DNA of 64,000 nucleotides from Sinonovacula constricta (Eukaryota > Mollusca > Bivalvia > Cardiida > Solecurtidae). The translations under genes were made by a program, and so were the position numbers. The stretch is taken from NCBI GenBank assembly GCA_007844125.1, contig CM017572.1:26927879-26991878 (forward strand), written 5' to 3'. Each line of letters starts with the position of its first letter. Within the stretch, counting starts at the first letter, position 1. The notes below the pieces were generated by a model that saw only the letters and a list, made by a program, of their open reading frames with translations, was not told the DNA's origin and searched no databases. Positions 50,401-54,845 of this stretch are shown piece by piece.

Positions 50401-53116
50401 ACATTTGAGAGGAATGATGTTCTAATTCAAAATTAGTCTTACTCCATAATGTCTTTCTTTGTGAAAAGTAAATAGGTCTTCCATTTATGAAGCAGGACAC
50501 AAAAATCCTTTGTATGTCTTTTGTGTCTAACATAGGAGGGCCATACATATAGTCAATAACAGAGATAGTATTTCATTTGTAGAAGTATAACGGGATGTTC
50601 AGGTATATATATGGTTTAATGTAAAAAGACCAATGCAGTTAAAATTTTCTTAAGGACTCTGTACTTAGTTGTATGCATATTTCTGTTCCATTTTTGTCCA
50701 TAGAAATATATGAGTGGTCAAGAATGACCATTATCAAGATTATTGCATATATAGGATACTGATGGGGCATACTTTTAATCAAGGAAGATACCGACTAAAG
50801 ATATACTAAAAGTCTTGATGAATTATTTCACTTAAAATCATCTGCTCATCAGTTATAATATGTTATCTTAAATACTAGTAAAGTAGAATAACTAAAGACA
50901 ATTTTTTTTCATGGGATATTGTTTTTTCACCTATTTCATGCAAGGAAATAAAAAATCCTTTTTTCAAATGAACATGTAAATAATTTTTGCATAACTTCAA
51001 AATAATAAAAATCTAAAATCTGTATATTAAAAAAATGGAGCCACACTAAAACTAAAATCACATTATTTTGAAACATTATTTCTTACAATTTCCTTTCAAA
51101 GAACTATGCATACATGTTAAAAACATTGATAACTTTAATAAGAAAATGCCATACCTGGGAAGAAGACATTCTGCTGTAAGCTGCCTTGTTGAGGTGAGGG
51201 CGCTGTGATGCCCCTCTGGGCACCTGTCAACTGTAGCATTTGTAGGTGCTGTGCTGACTGTAATGATCCGCTTGTAGCTTGACTGGGAGTAGGTGAGTTG
51301 GCATGGAGGGTAATTTTCGCACCTAGTCGCATTTGGTCAATTGTCAATTCTGCCAGAGCATATTTTGACAGCAGTCTGTCATAGTCTGATTGCAGTTGTT
51401 GCACAAGCTGTGTGGCATGCTGGCGTTTCGTTGACTCTTGTTTCAGTTTTTTGGTCAACTCACCTTTAGGCACATCTGCAGCACTTTTAGATTCACTCTG
51501 TTCCTGAAGGTCGAAGTCGTCATCAATGTAAATATTGCGGATTTCTGATAATGACATGTGTGTTGGTTTAACTGGCCCCAAAGCAGCAATGTTAGTTGTG
51601 CTTTTACTTTTCACTTTAAATGAGGAATTTACTTCATTTCCACTGGGTTTTGGCAGAAGCCTTTTTGGCCCCTTGTCGGATTTTTTACTCAGACTACCAT
51701 CATCATGCATGTTGAAGAAACTTTCTTCTGAGCGAGCATGTGACAGATTGGTTTTCTGGTTTGGTGGCTTTTTGGCTTGTTTGGAAGTTTTTGGTCTAGC
51801 TGACCTTGAGCCAGATGCCACTGAGGACTGCTCACTGAGAGCTGAGTCAGGTCTGAAGCCTTCACTATCACTGTAGGTTTTGTTTCTCGAGTCTAACCTT
51901 GTAACCTGAGTCAGAGAATCATCTTTAGTGTCATTCACATGATTATCATAGTGTTGTTGTACATAAAAATCAGCTTGTGGGGTCACAGATCGTGACCTTT
52001 CTGACCCAACCTGCTCTTGAGGTGTCACTGACCTTGACCTTTCACTTGATGACCTTCCAGAGTGATTATTTCGACCTTTACCCTTCTTTGGCGTCATGGA
52101 AGGCCGGTCTTCATTATCATAGGCTGGCATCTTTGCCGGTTTTGGACTCTCTCCATCATTTTCTTGACTCTGGACAAAATAAATCTCATCTTCATCATTT
52201 TGATCTGTTCTCTGACTCTGATCAAACTGAATACTTAAACTGTCCTGGTTGTCGATAGACTGGATCCTCTCTGTGTATAGCTCTAAGGCTTCTTCTGGAG
52301 ATATTTCTGGAAATGATCTACTGCTGATGGTTCTAGTAGAGCTGGCTGTGTTGGGTCGGGTTCTCTTGCCAGCGTCATTCACAATATCACGCTGATCAAA
52401 GCTGTCAAATCCCCCACTTTCATACATATACCCTTGTCTGGTGTCTGGAACAACATGGTCTGGGCCTTCAATGTCCATAGAATCCCTAGTAGGAGTTCTA
52501 GTCTCATGTCTGAGAAAGTCTTCAATCTCATCACCTAGTTTATCATCTGTTACATCCCCCTGACCATCAGGACCAAAACTGGTCTCAATCTTTTCAAATT
52601 CTTGCAACGAATCACGAGGATCTGCAAAGTCATTCTCATCCACAAGAACACCTAACTCCTGTAATTGTTTATAATACTCTTCCCCAAACAGGTCTTTGTG
52701 TTCCGAATCTTTCTTCTCATCATCTAATTCATCATCATCATAGTTCAGTGAATGGTCAAAGCTACTCCTGCTGCTTAATCCACTACGATTACCATGACCT
52801 ATATTACCAGAATGATCCTGATAGTCATAAATTCCTTTCTCGTTGTCCCTTGTATTGTCAAAGTCAGCATCAAAGCTAAGATCATCTTTGGAAGCTTCTA
52901 GGTCACTGATGTTTACATTGCTTTCATCGAAGTTTCGAGACACATCTTCAAAACTAGGATACGACTGAAGGTCAAGTTGTCGTAGTGTGGACGGAGTACT
53001 GGATTGTTTATCTCCCCCTAGTCCAGAATCTGTCCAGTGGGTGGAGCTTCCATGCTTGCTGAGAACATCAAAATCGTCACGAACAATGCCATCATCGTCA
53101 ATCAGGATTCCACCAG
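5339..53116 (-). CDS. AKNA: AKNA, centrosomal microtubule-organising protein (24-exon model, 5' end incomplete)
   Basis: I joined 24 exons: 53116-51155, 35386-35178, 34840-34508, 34027-33821, 33742-33707, 32909-32845, 32301-32068, 29040-28925, 28450-28248, 27569-27489, 25220-25109, 21656-21488, 20959-20743, 20153-19988, 16140-15864, 15270-15154, 14298-14110, 13479-13259, 12883-12076, 11759-11445, 9885-9727, 9076-8968, 8437-8348 and 5482-5339. All 23 introns are GT-AG and every phase agrees, giving 6539 coding bases (2178 residues, then TAG). Seen: the AKNA domain at the end of exon 1, coiled coils in exons 2-5, a CPMC...HTH knuckle in exon 19, and a conserved C-terminal helix. Known of the family: human AKNA (about 1439 residues) binds the centrosome and organises microtubules; it was first described as an AT-hook transcription factor. 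No RGRP AT-hook core is visible here. The protein is longer than human AKNA and mostly disordered (Ser, Gln, Pro, Arg, Asp). The start codon lies upstream and is not placed. Confidence 0.87.
5692..5888. mobile_element. Foldback / MITE-like element
   Basis: Two arms of about 50 bases, 5708-5757 and 5824-5873, are inverted copies of each other with a few mismatches (AAACACTCTCACTCAAATTT against AAATTTGAGTGAGAGCGTTT). The spacer is about 65 bases. The arms extend less perfectly into AT-rich flanks. No coding capacity and no clear target duplication, so the class is uncertain. Confidence 0.75.
7339..7411. repeat. Interrupted hairpin
   Basis: CAGAACCCAGT (7359-7369) is perfectly complementary to ACTGGGTTCTG (7389-7399). 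Outside it AATCAAAAGG (7339-7348) pairs with CCTTTGATT (7403-7411) with one bulge. Probably the remnant of a small foldback element. Confidence 0.6.
7560..7745 (+). pseudogene. Possible relic of a non-LTR retrotransposon ORF2 C-terminus
   Basis: One plus-strand frame reads QPRKYREDIIMKDLQVSAGD then AHDRRWWRRQVCKPDDQKG before a stop near 7747. The pattern G/Q-x-P-R-K...I..DL......DR..WRR is typical of the end of the reverse-transcriptase protein in several LINE clades. Upstream the frame is broken by stops, so it is a decayed 3' fragment. The match is short and made from memory. Confidence 0.4.
8348..8437 (-). CDS. AKNA: AKNA exon 23: acidic symmetric exon
   Basis: 90 bp, phase 0 at both ends. 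Acceptor CATATTTAG|AGC, donor AAATCT|GTAAAG. Encodes SPLGENMSHKSYEDQNEDIE then MPADDEERKS. The donor is weaker than the others (T before GT), and the exon can be dropped in frame, so it may be alternatively spliced. Confidence 0.72.
8968..9076 (-). CDS. AKNA: AKNA exon 22: basic exon
   Basis: 109 bp. Acceptor TTTGTAG|A, donor AGCTTG|GTATGT, phase 0. Encodes SRSAGRDRRKLRHARKYRRV then KADNDYDSDDRGSSSL. The cluster DRRKLRHARKYRR could be a nuclear localisation or nucleic-acid-binding patch; human AKNA has a shorter RRHRHS before its last helix. Confidence 0.86.
9077..9726 (-). other. AKNA: AKNA intron 21
   Basis: 650 bases of AT-rich intron between exons 21 and 22. I see no repeat or conserved element in it. 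Confidence 0.7.
9727..9885 (-). CDS. AKNA: AKNA exon 21: Arg-rich exon
   Basis: 159 bp, symmetric phase. Acceptor CGTTACAG|A, donor AGAGGAAG|GTTAGT. Encodes PRARTRSKSAGRMGRIRHYS then PDGRIRSRYFVREFGNEESE and an acidic end ESAESDIEEYSRG. Basic first half, acidic second half. Confidence 0.88.
9886..11444 (-). other. AKNA: AKNA intron 20
   Basis: 1559 bases, AT-rich. A plus-strand open frame near 11096-11533 crosses the boundary with exon 20 but looks like chance. Nothing else seen. Confidence 0.7.
11445..11759 (-). CDS. AKNA: AKNA exon 20: Pro/Gln-rich region
   Basis: 315 bp, symmetric phase. Acceptor TACTTTCAG|G, donor GATGAGCG|GTAAAC. Encodes DIVESVQVPVFAYPQLSETM then PVSPMQPQIRTNLTRSQSTL and a hydrophobic Pro-rich run. 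VPVFAYPQLSETMPVSPM resembles human PPAFAYISSVPIMPYPP, so order along the protein is kept up to here. Confidence 0.89.
11877..11918 (-). repeat. SINE fragment (family 1 end)
   Basis: TTTATTTATTTGGGTTTTAC followed by GGCACACAGACACAGG is the end motif of the family-1 SINE, also seen at 2745-2826. It lies in the 316-base intron 19 (11760-12075); the rest of that intron is featureless. Confidence 0.45.
12076..12883 (-). CDS. AKNA: AKNA exon 19: basic region and CPMC...HTH knuckle
   Basis: 808 bp. Acceptor TTACAACAG|GA, donor GATGGAAG|GTAGGT. It opens with RDWDYDWALPNVNRDGDIPL and a basic stretch SQSRGRQRLRKRIKQRS. A Pro/Tyr/Gln-rich region follows, then TSTCPMCGSRSSHTHGEYVF at about 12130-12185. 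CPMC-x5-HTH (12141-12176) is C-x2-C-x5-H-x-H, a possible one-metal knuckle; human AKNA has CPHC and CPLC in the same part of the protein. The end, PVGYIVQDGR, leads into exon 20. Confidence 0.93.
12884..13258 (-). other. AKNA: AKNA intron 18
   Basis: 375 bases. The only structure seen is a short direct duplication of ACACAT(A)TGTTGGAAAC near 12945-12975. Confidence 0.65.
13259..13479 (-). CDS. AKNA: AKNA exon 18: short helix and polyproline
   Basis: 221 bp. Acceptor GTTATTTCAG|T, donor CACGGAG|GTGAGT. Encodes a helix, ERIKMLSDELGKLREEFIRA, that matches human AICELQEEVSRLRLRLEDSL, followed by QVPPPPPPTIPQQNQYGDDQ and a basic end GPRRRANSFSGHG. The six-proline run may bind SH3, WW or profilin-type modules; that is inference. 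Confidence 0.9.
13480..14109 (-). other. AKNA: AKNA intron 17
   Basis: 630 bases of AT-rich intron; nothing recognised. Confidence 0.7.
14110..14298 (-). CDS. AKNA: AKNA exon 17
   Basis: 189 bp, symmetric phase. Acceptor CATGCACAG|G, donor GCCAACAG|GTGGGA. Encodes SEIHPKKLYKGQSERGPTLR then LNEPRLTREVHVDHDLQLRE and DETILASDAETAVTATSRQS. No domain recognised. Confidence 0.87.
14299..15153 (-). other. AKNA: AKNA intron 16
   Basis: 855 bases. The middle (14500-14830) is less AT-rich than other introns but shows no open frame or repeat I can name. Confidence 0.65.
15154..15270 (-). CDS. AKNA: AKNA exon 16
   Basis: 117 bp, entering and leaving with two bases of a split codon. Acceptor GCCATTACAG|G, donor GAAAAG|GTAAGC. 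Two of its frames are open. Phase with exons 15 and 17 selects SVIERERKAARQKSGSQTNL then VSQDPSSEPPQRVMTPVK. Skippable without frameshift. Confidence 0.84.
15622..15736 (-). repeat. SINE fragment (family 1)
   Basis: On the minus strand the stretch contains the tRNA-like B box GGGTTCAAGGTCC followed by the same body as the copies at 22318 and 36255 (CACTTGTGCACTGCAGGTCAG against GTGCAATGCAGGTCAGCTGG). It lies in intron 15 (15271-15863), which is otherwise empty. Confidence 0.5.
15864..16140 (-). CDS. AKNA: AKNA exon 15: Lys/Gln/Thr-rich linker
   Basis: 277 bp. Acceptor TATAACACAG|AA, donor ACACCAAG|GTAAAT. Encodes QQSKHGGSQQGTKVKKPEPA, a run of Lys/Gln (KVEQGQRSKGQRKG) and Thr/Asp-rich DEDTTPTMSPTRTDATRD. 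A second CAG six bases into the exon could serve as an alternative acceptor but would not keep the phase. Confidence 0.88.
16141..19987 (-). other. AKNA: AKNA intron 14
   Basis: 3847 bases, AT-rich, with a SINE at 17545-17840 and a short TA run near 18391-18404. Nothing else supported. Confidence 0.7.
17545..17840 (-). mobile_element. tRNA-derived SINE, family 2 (old copy)
   Basis: Read on the minus strand, the head GGACCTGTTAGCACAATCGG then CAGAGC is a good tRNA D-arm with an A box. The B box is decayed. The body is the inverted match of the copy at 25709-26010 (GTGTCAGGATAATGTGACT...AGGTGTTCACAGCATGC). The two copies diverge at many bases, so this one is old. Confidence 0.75.
19988..20153 (-). 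CDS. AKNA: AKNA exon 14
   Basis: 166 bp. Acceptor CATTCTTAG|GCG, donor GAAGAAG|GTATGA. Encodes ASQPSREFTDDSYTTVTESE then MSFDSDVRPRRGSRGSGSRR and a short helix AQRQIEKIAEDTEE. The Arg/Gly patch PRRGSRGSGSRRG resembles an RNA- or DNA-contacting basic patch but is not a canonical AT-hook. Confidence 0.88.
20154..20742 (-). other. AKNA: AKNA intron 13
   Basis: 589 bases. A near-duplicate AAACTC(A/C)AGTAGTAGTTCTAT(A/G)GAA block occurs at 20383-20430. Nothing else seen. Confidence 0.6.
20743..20959 (-). CDS. AKNA: AKNA exon 13: Ser/Thr/Arg-rich linker
   Basis: 217 bp. Acceptor TTGCTCTCAG|A, donor AGTCAG|GTAGGC, phase 0. Encodes PSSRQSVRSEDSARPATPHS then SRSGQSASSTQASRRTPTKA and a basic stretch with two TPT motifs. 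Probably disordered and phosphorylated. Confidence 0.88.
20960..21487 (-). other. AKNA: AKNA intron 12
   Basis: 528 bases of AT-rich intron with no feature recognised. Confidence 0.65.
21488..21656 (-). CDS. AKNA: AKNA exon 12: conserved TDSGFIGS block
   Basis: 169 bp. Acceptor TCATCTAG|GT, donor CAGTCAGAG|GTGAGT. Encodes PGKFKQMTGRREADTDSGFI then GSMVGSEVSAGNLSTRRQPQ and QSPLRMRHPSDSGSQ. ADTDSGFIGSMVGSEVS parallels human PETDSGFVGSETSRVSPL. A DSGSQ sequence near its end is a further, weaker motif. Confidence 0.92.
22318..22545 (-). mobile_element. tRNA-derived SINE, family 1
   Basis: On the minus strand a tRNA-like region with B box GGGTTCAAGTCTCGGG leads into a body shared with 36255-36440 and 48312-48536. 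Shared plus-strand markers are GACACAATTATGGT, GGAGGAAGACCCCAGAC, TCTGGGTAGAAC and GTTAGCTGGAAATCCTCCCC. A plus-strand open frame across it is a by-product of the repeat. The family matches a SINE I know from bivalve genomes. Confidence 0.75.
23720..24265. repeat. 37-bp tandem array within a duplicated segment
   Basis: Units of 37 bases of the type CAATCAAGCTAACCAACTGT + AATGCAATCATTAAGGT repeat about nine times in two blocks (about 23811-23965 and 24061-24250). Each block is preceded by a matching non-repeat leader of about 90 bases (23723-23810 and 23973-24060, sharing CTCATGCT...ATATCTGTGTCT...CATAACTTTGCATAAC). A unit of leader plus array of about 250 bases was therefore duplicated in tandem. 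Confidence 0.85.
25109..25220 (-). CDS. AKNA: AKNA exon 11: conserved MTSLPDSGISE block
   Basis: 112 bp. Acceptor TTGATTCAG|CGT, donor CTTCCTG|GTGAGT. Encodes RPEGGSMTSLPDSGISEHEG then GATGGQSGSNSPLSKLPG. SMTSLPDSGISE matches human SSMTSLEGSGISE, one of the few short blocks shared outside the helical regions. Confidence 0.91.
25221..27488 (-). other. AKNA: AKNA intron 10
   Basis: 2268 bases with a SINE near its middle (25709-26010). No other feature supported. Confidence 0.7.
25709..26010 (+). mobile_element. tRNA-derived SINE, family 2, with target-site duplication
   Basis: The head (about 25709-25785) has an A-box-like TGATAGCGCAATCTG and a good B box GAGTTCGATCC. The body matches the inverted copy at 17545-17840. 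The 3' end is an A-rich tail (GAAAAAAACCAATAAAC...). TTAATGTGG lies directly on both sides (25700-25708 and 26011-26019), which I read as the target duplication. The head does not fold into all tRNA stems, so it is not a tRNA gene. Confidence 0.8.
27489..27569 (-). CDS. AKNA: AKNA exon 10: symmetric exon with an ATDSGMSS motif
   Basis: 81 bp, phase 0 at both ends. Acceptor CAAACCACAG|AGT, donor AAAAAG|GTAGAA. Encodes SPDYMRESVESVATDSGMSS then FYKPRKK. DSGMSS (coding bases within 27510-27527) fits the DSGxxS form of a beta-TrCP phosphodegron; that is inference from the motif only. The exon could be skipped without shifting the frame. Confidence 0.83.
27570..28247 (-). other. AKNA: AKNA intron 9
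   Basis: 678 bases, AT-rich. A 69-codon plus-strand open frame at 27953-28162 shows no family resemblance and is taken as chance. Confidence 0.65.
28248..28450 (-). CDS. AKNA: AKNA exon 9: Arg/Ser-rich linker
   Basis: 203 bp. Acceptor CCCTATAG|AC, donor CTAAAAAAA|GTATGT, phase 0. Encodes VADGKNGSQLHAKDRSGSYS then SLSSRGRHSPDSTFNDRGSP and RPRRHDFPDRERRDRRETNL. Strongly basic toward the end. Its GC content is well above that of the introns around it. Confidence 0.88.
28451..28924 (-). other. AKNA: AKNA intron 8
   Basis: 474 bases, AT-rich; nothing recognised. Confidence 0.65.
28925..29040 (-). CDS. AKNA: AKNA exon 8
   Basis: 116 bp. Acceptor CATTTTATAG|G, donor GATGGAG|GTTAGT. The frame continues as WERTKEGNLSQGQRSKSQTD then LNTSRGSLRSYKGEERDG. 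A basic, Ser-rich linker with no domain. Phase agrees with exon 7 (AG+G, Arg) and exon 9 (G+AC, Asp). Confidence 0.87.
29041..32067 (-). other. AKNA: AKNA intron 7
   Basis: 3027 bases of AT-rich intron. A less AT-rich stretch at 31615-31735 may be a worn repeat, but I cannot name it. Confidence 0.6.
32068..32301 (-). CDS. AKNA: AKNA exon 7
   Basis: 234 bp, entering and leaving with two bases of a split codon. Acceptor TTTTTTCAAG|G, donor ATTGATAG|GTAACA. Encodes QDQLAAKQQAQSNKPPTNAN, a Lys/Ser-rich low-complexity stretch, and YEILTASETWSLADSID. No recognisable domain. Confidence 0.88.
32302..32844 (-). other. AKNA: AKNA intron 6
   Basis: 543 bases of AT-rich intron; nothing recognised. Confidence 0.65.
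32845..32909 (-). CDS. AKNA: AKNA exon 6
   Basis: 65 bp. Acceptor CTTTGTTGCAG|AAA, donor GACAG|GTAGGT, leaving AG. It encodes KLRKICNEEPDIFRLPPDIQ and the start of an Arg codon completed in exon 7. A strong polypyrimidine tract precedes the acceptor. A 566-bp inverted-repeat element sits 51 bases before the exon. Confidence 0.86.
32961..33526. mobile_element. Terminal-inverted-repeat element with internal 146-bp tandem repeats
   Basis: TAGTCCCCTACC (32961-32972) and GGTAGGGGACTA (33515-33526) are perfect inverted repeats. Inside are two full copies and one partial copy of a 146-bp unit starting AGTTATGGGCCGGACA at 32985, 33131 and 33277. The right end has a GACAGACAGACAGACGGAAT tract and a hairpin made by TAGTCCCCT (33492-33500) and AGGGGACTA (33518-33526). 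There is no transposase, so it is non-autonomous. It makes up 566 of the 797 bases of intron 5 (32910-33706). Confidence 0.85.
33707..33742 (-). CDS. AKNA: AKNA exon 5: 36-bp microexon
   Basis: Twelve codons, RSLDDKPDFQHS, phase 0 at both ends. Acceptor TGGTCAGGCAG|AGA, donor CATAGT|GTGAGT. The intron before it is only 78 bases (33743-33820), the shortest in the gene. Both phases fit the neighbours, so it can be included or skipped without a frameshift. An alternative acceptor 5 bases upstream would break the frame. Confidence 0.72.
33821..34027 (-). CDS. AKNA: AKNA exon 4: third helical block
   Basis: 207 bp, phase 0 at both ends. Acceptor ATCTTACAG|GAG, donor GTTAGG|GTAAGC. After EPDPATDNVKKKIHG comes the helix NPELDDKLQRLHEEYNALLD followed by RFRRLKQMAQSPERDKEIDN. 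It corresponds to human DPLARLRHKELQMEQVYHGL, another predicted helix. Confidence 0.91.
34028..34507 (-). other. AKNA: AKNA intron 3
   Basis: 480 bases. The frame of exon 3 stays open for about 50 codons past its donor into this intron, which could allow an intron-retention product ending near 34349. No repeat seen. Confidence 0.6.
34508..34840 (-). CDS. AKNA: AKNA exon 3: long coiled-coil exon
   Basis: 333 bp, phase 0 at both ends. Acceptor ATATTTCAG|ATG, donor TCTCAG|GTAATT. It encodes MQSFHTLLGENQLSLEEQEQ, then a charged helix (DHEKLRRDYLQSKEDYNVLR), then ELEGELFKLGMKFDEIHEKV and a basic tail. It aligns with human VESFERLIQAGRLMPQDQ and RELEAEIYRLGSCLEELKEH, with order and spacing kept. 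The open frame runs on past the donor to about 34349, but that part is intron. Confidence 0.93.
34841..35177 (-). other. AKNA: AKNA intron 2
   Basis: 337 bases. A loose repeat of (T)ACCCATA/ACTACCCA occurs at 34880-34960. Nothing else seen. Confidence 0.6.
35178..35386 (-). CDS. AKNA: AKNA exon 2: linker into the second coiled coil
   Basis: 209 bp. Acceptor CATTTATAG|AC (completes GAC from exon 1), donor GAACAG|GTAAGC, phase 0. It encodes a Gly/Pro-rich start (DTGAGDHGLPGPMLQRG), a Ser-rich stretch (RSDSTNSMDSTSTPRG) and a helix, KVKLGLLFQARNLDEQ. This helix aligns with human QASQFLAKVESF just before the second helical block. The 15.8-kb intron lies on its upstream side. Confidence 0.9.
36255..36440 (-). 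mobile_element. tRNA-derived SINE, family 1
   Basis: Shares GACACAATTATGGTCATTTT, GGAAGACCCAAGA, TCTGGGTAGAACGACG and CAGGTCAGCTGGAGGAACTC with the copies at 22318 and 48312. The tRNA-like B box, on the minus strand at its right end, is degraded. It lies about 340 bases from the candidate cassette exon. Confidence 0.7.
36778..36828 (-). CDS. AKNA: Possible AKNA cassette exon (51 bp)
   Basis: A strong donor (CTATAG|GTGAGA) ends a 51-base stretch that starts after GGTCAG. It would enter and leave with one base of a split codon, exactly as the exon 1/exon 2 junction needs, and would add ELFFKTKELQGQTLLTI. That peptide resembles exon 2's own LGLLFQARNLDEQ. Against it: the acceptor lacks a good pyrimidine tract, and a better acceptor further upstream (CTTTCCTATAG at about 36888) gives stops in the needed frame. 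Alternative, decayed or chance are all possible. Confidence 0.3.
   Translation of the reverse strand, partial: SCSSRPKSCKVRPYSL
37527..37832. repeat. 30-bp minisatellite
   Basis: About ten units of 30 bases such as TATATGCATCCTGCCAACAC + AAAGTTTAGG. From 37590 to 37720 two unit types alternate (TATATGCATCC... and GAGAGTGCATCC...), giving a 60-base higher-order repeat. Because 30 is a multiple of three, open frames with a 10-residue period appear on both strands; these are not genes. Confidence 0.9.
42573..42592. repeat. 20-bp perfect palindrome
   Basis: TCTGTTTTCATGAAAACAGA reads the same on both strands. It lies alone in AT-rich intron with no repeat around it. Confidence 0.7.
45281..45557 (-). 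mobile_element. tRNA-derived SINE, family 3 (older copy)
   Basis: Homologous end to end with 61212-61488. On the minus strand the head reads GGCTGCAATAGCTCAAGTGG (A box) and ends at a decayed B box (GGGTTTAAATCC). Shared plus-strand markers are GGGACTGAACCCGGCCGGTC and CCACTACTACCAACTTTAAA. TGATTGGATG (45271-45280) and TGATAGGATG (45558-45567) look like a target duplication with one mismatch. Confidence 0.83.
48312..48536 (-). mobile_element. tRNA-derived SINE, family 1 (best-preserved tRNA head)
   Basis: On the minus strand the head contains TTGTATGGTTGAGTCTCAGA (A-box region) and GGATTCGAATCCTGG, a perfect B box of the Ser/Leu type. The body matches 22318-22545 (GGCCCCAGACAAATATCTGG on the plus strand). 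The long variable region would also suit a Ser/Leu-type tRNA source. Confidence 0.75.
51155..53116 (-). CDS. AKNA: AKNA exon 1 of the model: acidic N-terminal region and AKNA domain
   Basis: A 1962-bp exon. The acceptor is CTTTTTCAG|CT, so the first codon is split (G|CT, Ala). The donor is CCAG|GTATGG after one base. About 550 residues of acidic, Ser/Asp-rich, probably disordered sequence (for example GGILIDDDGIVRDDFDVL, WTDSGLGGDK) lead to the AKNA domain at 51306-51443, where LVQQLQSDYDRLLSKYALAE followed by LTIDQMRLGAKITL closely matches human LVHQLQEDYHRLLTKYAEAE/NTIDQLRLGAKVNL. No in-frame ATG occurs near the start of the exon (the first Met is in DSMDIEGPD), so an upstream exon must supply the initiator. 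A repeated SERSRSVTPQ motif occurs twice. Confidence 0.93.
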
Positions 53117-54845
53117 CTGAAAAAGACAAAAGGATATGTGTGATAATTTACTAGAAAATGAAATTATTGATAGCAGTAAGACATTAAAGTATCAAAATTG
53201 TACTTATTTAATATGATCTTAAAGAAATTTAAATGCCATATTTTTTAACCATAAAATCAAGTTTTGTTATAAGAATAAATATTTTCCTGAATTTATTTCT
53301 TATTATTTATAAAGACTTGTATTAATCACTATAAGAAATAAATAATAGTAAAACAAAACTTTTAGTTAAATGTCAAACACGAAATACAGCGACATTATTT
53401 AATAATAAAATAAACAGAAAAATGGCAAAATGAAAATGACAACAAATAACATATTTTGAAAATGAATATTAAAAAAAGGAAACACAATTAGTGTGTTCTT
53501 AAACCATGACTCCTAAACCTTCCAAGTCTTCCTGAAGAAACTGTGCACATGTTTAACATTGCAATAAATCTTCAAATTGTGATAGATGAACTGGATAATG
53601 GTTTCAAAGAAAATCTGCTTGTGCTTTTTAGAAGAGACCTGTTTTCTGTAGCTTTCAAAGTATTTTAAAGCTTTCAAAATTTTCTGTAGCTTTCAAAGTT
53701 CCTTCACCCATTAGTTATTTAGTTTTATATTTTTATGTCTGTGTTAATTTTTTTTAACTTTTGTAGTAAAATTTCACATTCAGTTATTGAGGAAACATGT
53801 GTCCTGTTTAAATGGTAATATCAAATACCAAAACAAAACTGTGTACAAATACAGCTTTTCATTTGAACTTTTTACCAAAGAACAATTAACTGGCTTCATA
53901 AAACTAACTCAGCAATTCTAATATGATCTGTGCTGTCATTTATAATCTATCATATTGCTGATAAAAACTGAAATACCCAAATAATAAACACCACAGAAAT
54001 CAGAATACAATCGTTACAAGTATTAAACCTCTTTTCCAGAGAAATGTGGAAAATAAGAACTCCCAATGTTATTTCAACTAAAGCAGATCACACAGCAAAC
54101 AATAACTAGGATCACAAAACTTCTAAACACTTCACAAAGTTCCTCATGTGGAATCTAGTTTCAGTGTTCTGTTTCCAGACAAATCAAACAAATCTGTATG
54201 TCTAAAAGTACAGAACCAGTCTTTGGTAACAATGTATCCGAACCTGCTGGTCATGTGACAGCCCCACCCCCTGACAGGTGTTCTGACAAGAAGCATTGTT
54301 GCTAATTAATAATCATCATTATACACCATAAATATTTAATGTTGATACTCTTCTGTATTGAAAGCACCATAAGGTGGGGTGTTAGAGTCATGGGTTGAAC
54401 AGACTGGTTCTCTGCTGAGAGACAGAAAACTTGGGTCATGGTCACAAACTAAACTAAATCCAGCTAAGCATAGGTTGAACAGGTTTAGACAAATACTGCA
54501 GATCCTGATTAGTCTGCTGGACAGGATATGCATTATTTGCTGCTAATTCTCTATTAATATGCATTGTTGTTGCCTACACATAAAGTTGTAAACTGATAGC
54601 TGATAATTTAAGATGGGCAGTATTTGCAGTTTCACCAAAAAAAAAATCTTTGCAAAATGTACATAAAGTTCATTTGCATTTTCTAAATGTGCAACTTTTA
54701 TCTTGTTATATCAAAATTGTGTTCTTAATTGGTCAGGATATCTTGAATAACACCAGTTCGAATAAAAGTATAATAAAGTTTACAACTATCAATATGGGTT
54801 GAAACAAAAATAGGACCCTATAATTGTGTACATTTGAGTAGTGTG

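Larger units (their letters stand above)
35387..51154 (-). other. AKNA: AKNA intron 1 (15.8 kb)
   Basis: The largest intron of the model. It contains a possible cassette exon (36778-36828), two family-1 SINEs (36255-36440, 48312-48536), a 30-bp minisatellite (37527-37832), a second-type SINE (45281-45557) and a 20-bp perfect palindrome (42573-42592). The long stretches 37850-45270, 45570-48300 and 48540-51150 are AT-rich with no coding sequence that I can support. Confidence 0.7.

Noticed and set aside
51535..52258. Plus-strand open frames of 93 and 113 codons opposite exon 1
   Set aside because: Antisense shadows of the long AKNA exon.
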